Source: a virus. From it: DNA of 64,000 nucleotides. Made by a program: the position numbers and the translations under genes. The stretch spans positions 1 through 64,000 of IMG/VR virus record IMGVR_UViG_3300042453_001086; one strand, given 5' to 3'. Positions 63,475 through 64,000 of this stretch are shown here, piece after piece. The notes below the pieces were generated by a model, which saw only the letters and a list, made by a program, of their open reading frames with translations, did not search any database and was not told the origin of the DNA. How positions within the stretch are numbered: the first letter of the stretch is position 1; each line of letters opens with the position of its first letter.

Positions 63475-63700
63475 TTGCTCTTCTAATATCCTTTTCTATA
63501 TCGTCCATACTATTTAATCTCTTTTCCCACCCATCACCTTTTGTAGTTCCTTGTGCTGGATTGATACAGGTGTCATCTCCAAACTTGTCACAAACTAAAG
63601 AAGCGAGTTCAGTTTCATTTCCCTTCTTGTTTGTGCCAACCCAATAGTGCTGTCCACCAATCCAGCAAGCCCCGCATTTGGGGCAGGTTTTAGTATCCAT
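63467..63700 (-). CDS. Zinc-ribbon hypothetical protein upstream of gp17 (77 aa)
   Basis: MDTKTCPKCGACWIGGQHYW has a CPKCGAC knuckle; two further Cys lie at about 36 and 44. Overlaps gp17 by eight bases. Cotranscribed with terminase; function unknown. Not the small terminase by size. Confidence 0.65.
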   Translation of the reverse strand: MDTKTCPKCGACWIGGQHYWVGTNKKGNETELASLVCDKFGDDTCINPAQGTTKGDGWEKRLNSMDDIEKDIRRANE

Positions 63701-63726
63701 GTGTCTTACCTTGAGACGGTAATGCT

Positions 63727-63754
63727 ATTATATAGGTAAATCGTGTATCGTCAA
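63727..63754 (-). promoter_or_regulatory. Promoter before zinc-ribbon/gp17 unit
   Basis: TTGACG (63749-63754), 16 bases, TATAAT (63727-63732) on the minus strand. Confidence 0.6.
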
Positions 63755-63776
63755 GTTACAGTTTACACATATTTTA

Positions 63777-64000
63777 TTAGCAATTCCAAGCTCTTAATGA
63801 CTTATTGATACGTGAATCTTTATCGTTTGCTGTTTTTTTAGATGTTAACTTCTTTTTCATGCCTTTCATTCTGGCACAAAACGACGCCCTGCGGGGATTT
63901 CCAACCTTTTTTGAAGGTGCCTTAAGGTCGCTTCCAGGATTTTCGCGTTCATAAGATTTACGCCCCTTTTCGTTGAGTCCTCCACTGGAACTCTTACCAG
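63777..64000 (-). CDS. Basic 'SSGGLNxKGR' family protein (DUF6321-like), 5' end outside window
   Basis: Visible C-terminal 73 residues: GKSSSGGLNEKGRKSYEREN, NPRRASFCARMKGMKKKL and a DSRINKSLRAWNC end. This pattern is a widespread small basic protein of phages and some bacteria (DUF6321, from memory), function unknown. The N-terminus lies beyond the right edge. Confidence 0.75.
   Translation of the reverse strand, partial: GKSSSGGLNEKGRKSYERENPGSDLKAPSKKVGNPRRASFCARMKGMKKKLTSKKTANDKDSRINKSLRAWNC

Noticed and set aside
1-64000. CRISPR array, insertion sequence, integrase or attachment site
   Set aside because: I saw no regularly spaced repeats, transposase or integrase motifs; the phage appears strictly lytic in this window.

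Overview
The window is about 64 kb of a T4-like cyanomyovirus genome, most likely a phage of marine Synechococcus. The evidence is a complete T4-type core together with the usual cyanophage host-derived genes. The core comprises gp17 to gp23, gp41, gp43, gp44/45/62, gp46/47, gp55, gp61, UvsX/Y/W, RegA and RNase H. The host-derived set comprises psbA, two hli genes, petF ferredoxin, speD, cobS, hsp20, mazG, nrdA/nrdB and thyX. A gene for an outer-membrane protein with an S-layer-homology domain points to a Synechococcus-type donor. Almost all genes lie on the minus strand; the plus-strand exceptions are a fibre gene and two blocks of small genes.

Layout. 1-5.6 kb: thyX, rnh, glutaredoxin, speD and psbA, with hypotheticals. 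5.9-8.5 kb (+): a repetitive fibre-like virion protein that diverges from psbA. 8.5-9.3 kb: a four-gene photosynthesis operon (hli, a 28-residue membrane peptide, petF, a 39-residue hli) with a consensus host-type promoter. 9.4-11.3 kb (+): a chain of very small overlapping genes, many coding for single membrane helices. 11.4-18.1 kb: 21 intact tRNA genes plus one degenerate one, covering 17 amino acids and including an initiator tRNA. These are interleaved with small genes, two related structured spacers, a second glutaredoxin, an orphan Phd/YefM-like antitoxin and the SLH-porin-like gene. 18-21.5 kb: an RlpA-like exported protein, a basic 34-residue peptide, an SNase-like nuclease, and a GH24 lysozyme coupled to a C39-like peptidase. 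21.5-26.2 kb: nrdB, nrdA and primase. 26-33 kb: virion-associated proteins and a three-gene module (nuclease-like, ligase-like and NMNAT-like). 33-43.5 kb: MazG and the replisome, with a Dam-type methylase and a PD-(D/E)XK protein inserted between gp44 and gp62. 43.5-53.4 kb: a CobS/CobT-like pair, gp46/47, sigma factor gp55, UvsW and UvsY. 53.4-64 kb: the head and tail module, gp3 to gp17.

Regulation is readable from the sequence. Early or host-type promoters are near-perfect TTGACA-(16 to 18 nt)-TATAAT elements, often preceded by a G-run. They sit in front of psbA, hli/petF, several tRNA units, rlpA and the primase. T4-type late promoters (TATAAATA, CATAAATA or AATAAATA) precede the structural genes, speD, psbA and the fibre gene. 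At psbA the early -10 box and a perfect late box overlap. Rho-independent hairpins separate the units, and three of them hold the -35 box of the next promoter in their loop.

The most unusual items are: the SLH outer-membrane protein; the putative restriction-modification pair inside the replisome operon; the chain of micro-membrane-protein genes; two paralogous spacer RNAs, and separately two tandem hairpins, that both show compensatory stem changes; a CAT tRNA whose 19-56 tertiary pair has switched to A-U; and a family of three putative small-barrel proteins. All functions are read from sequence motifs alone; no database search was possible.
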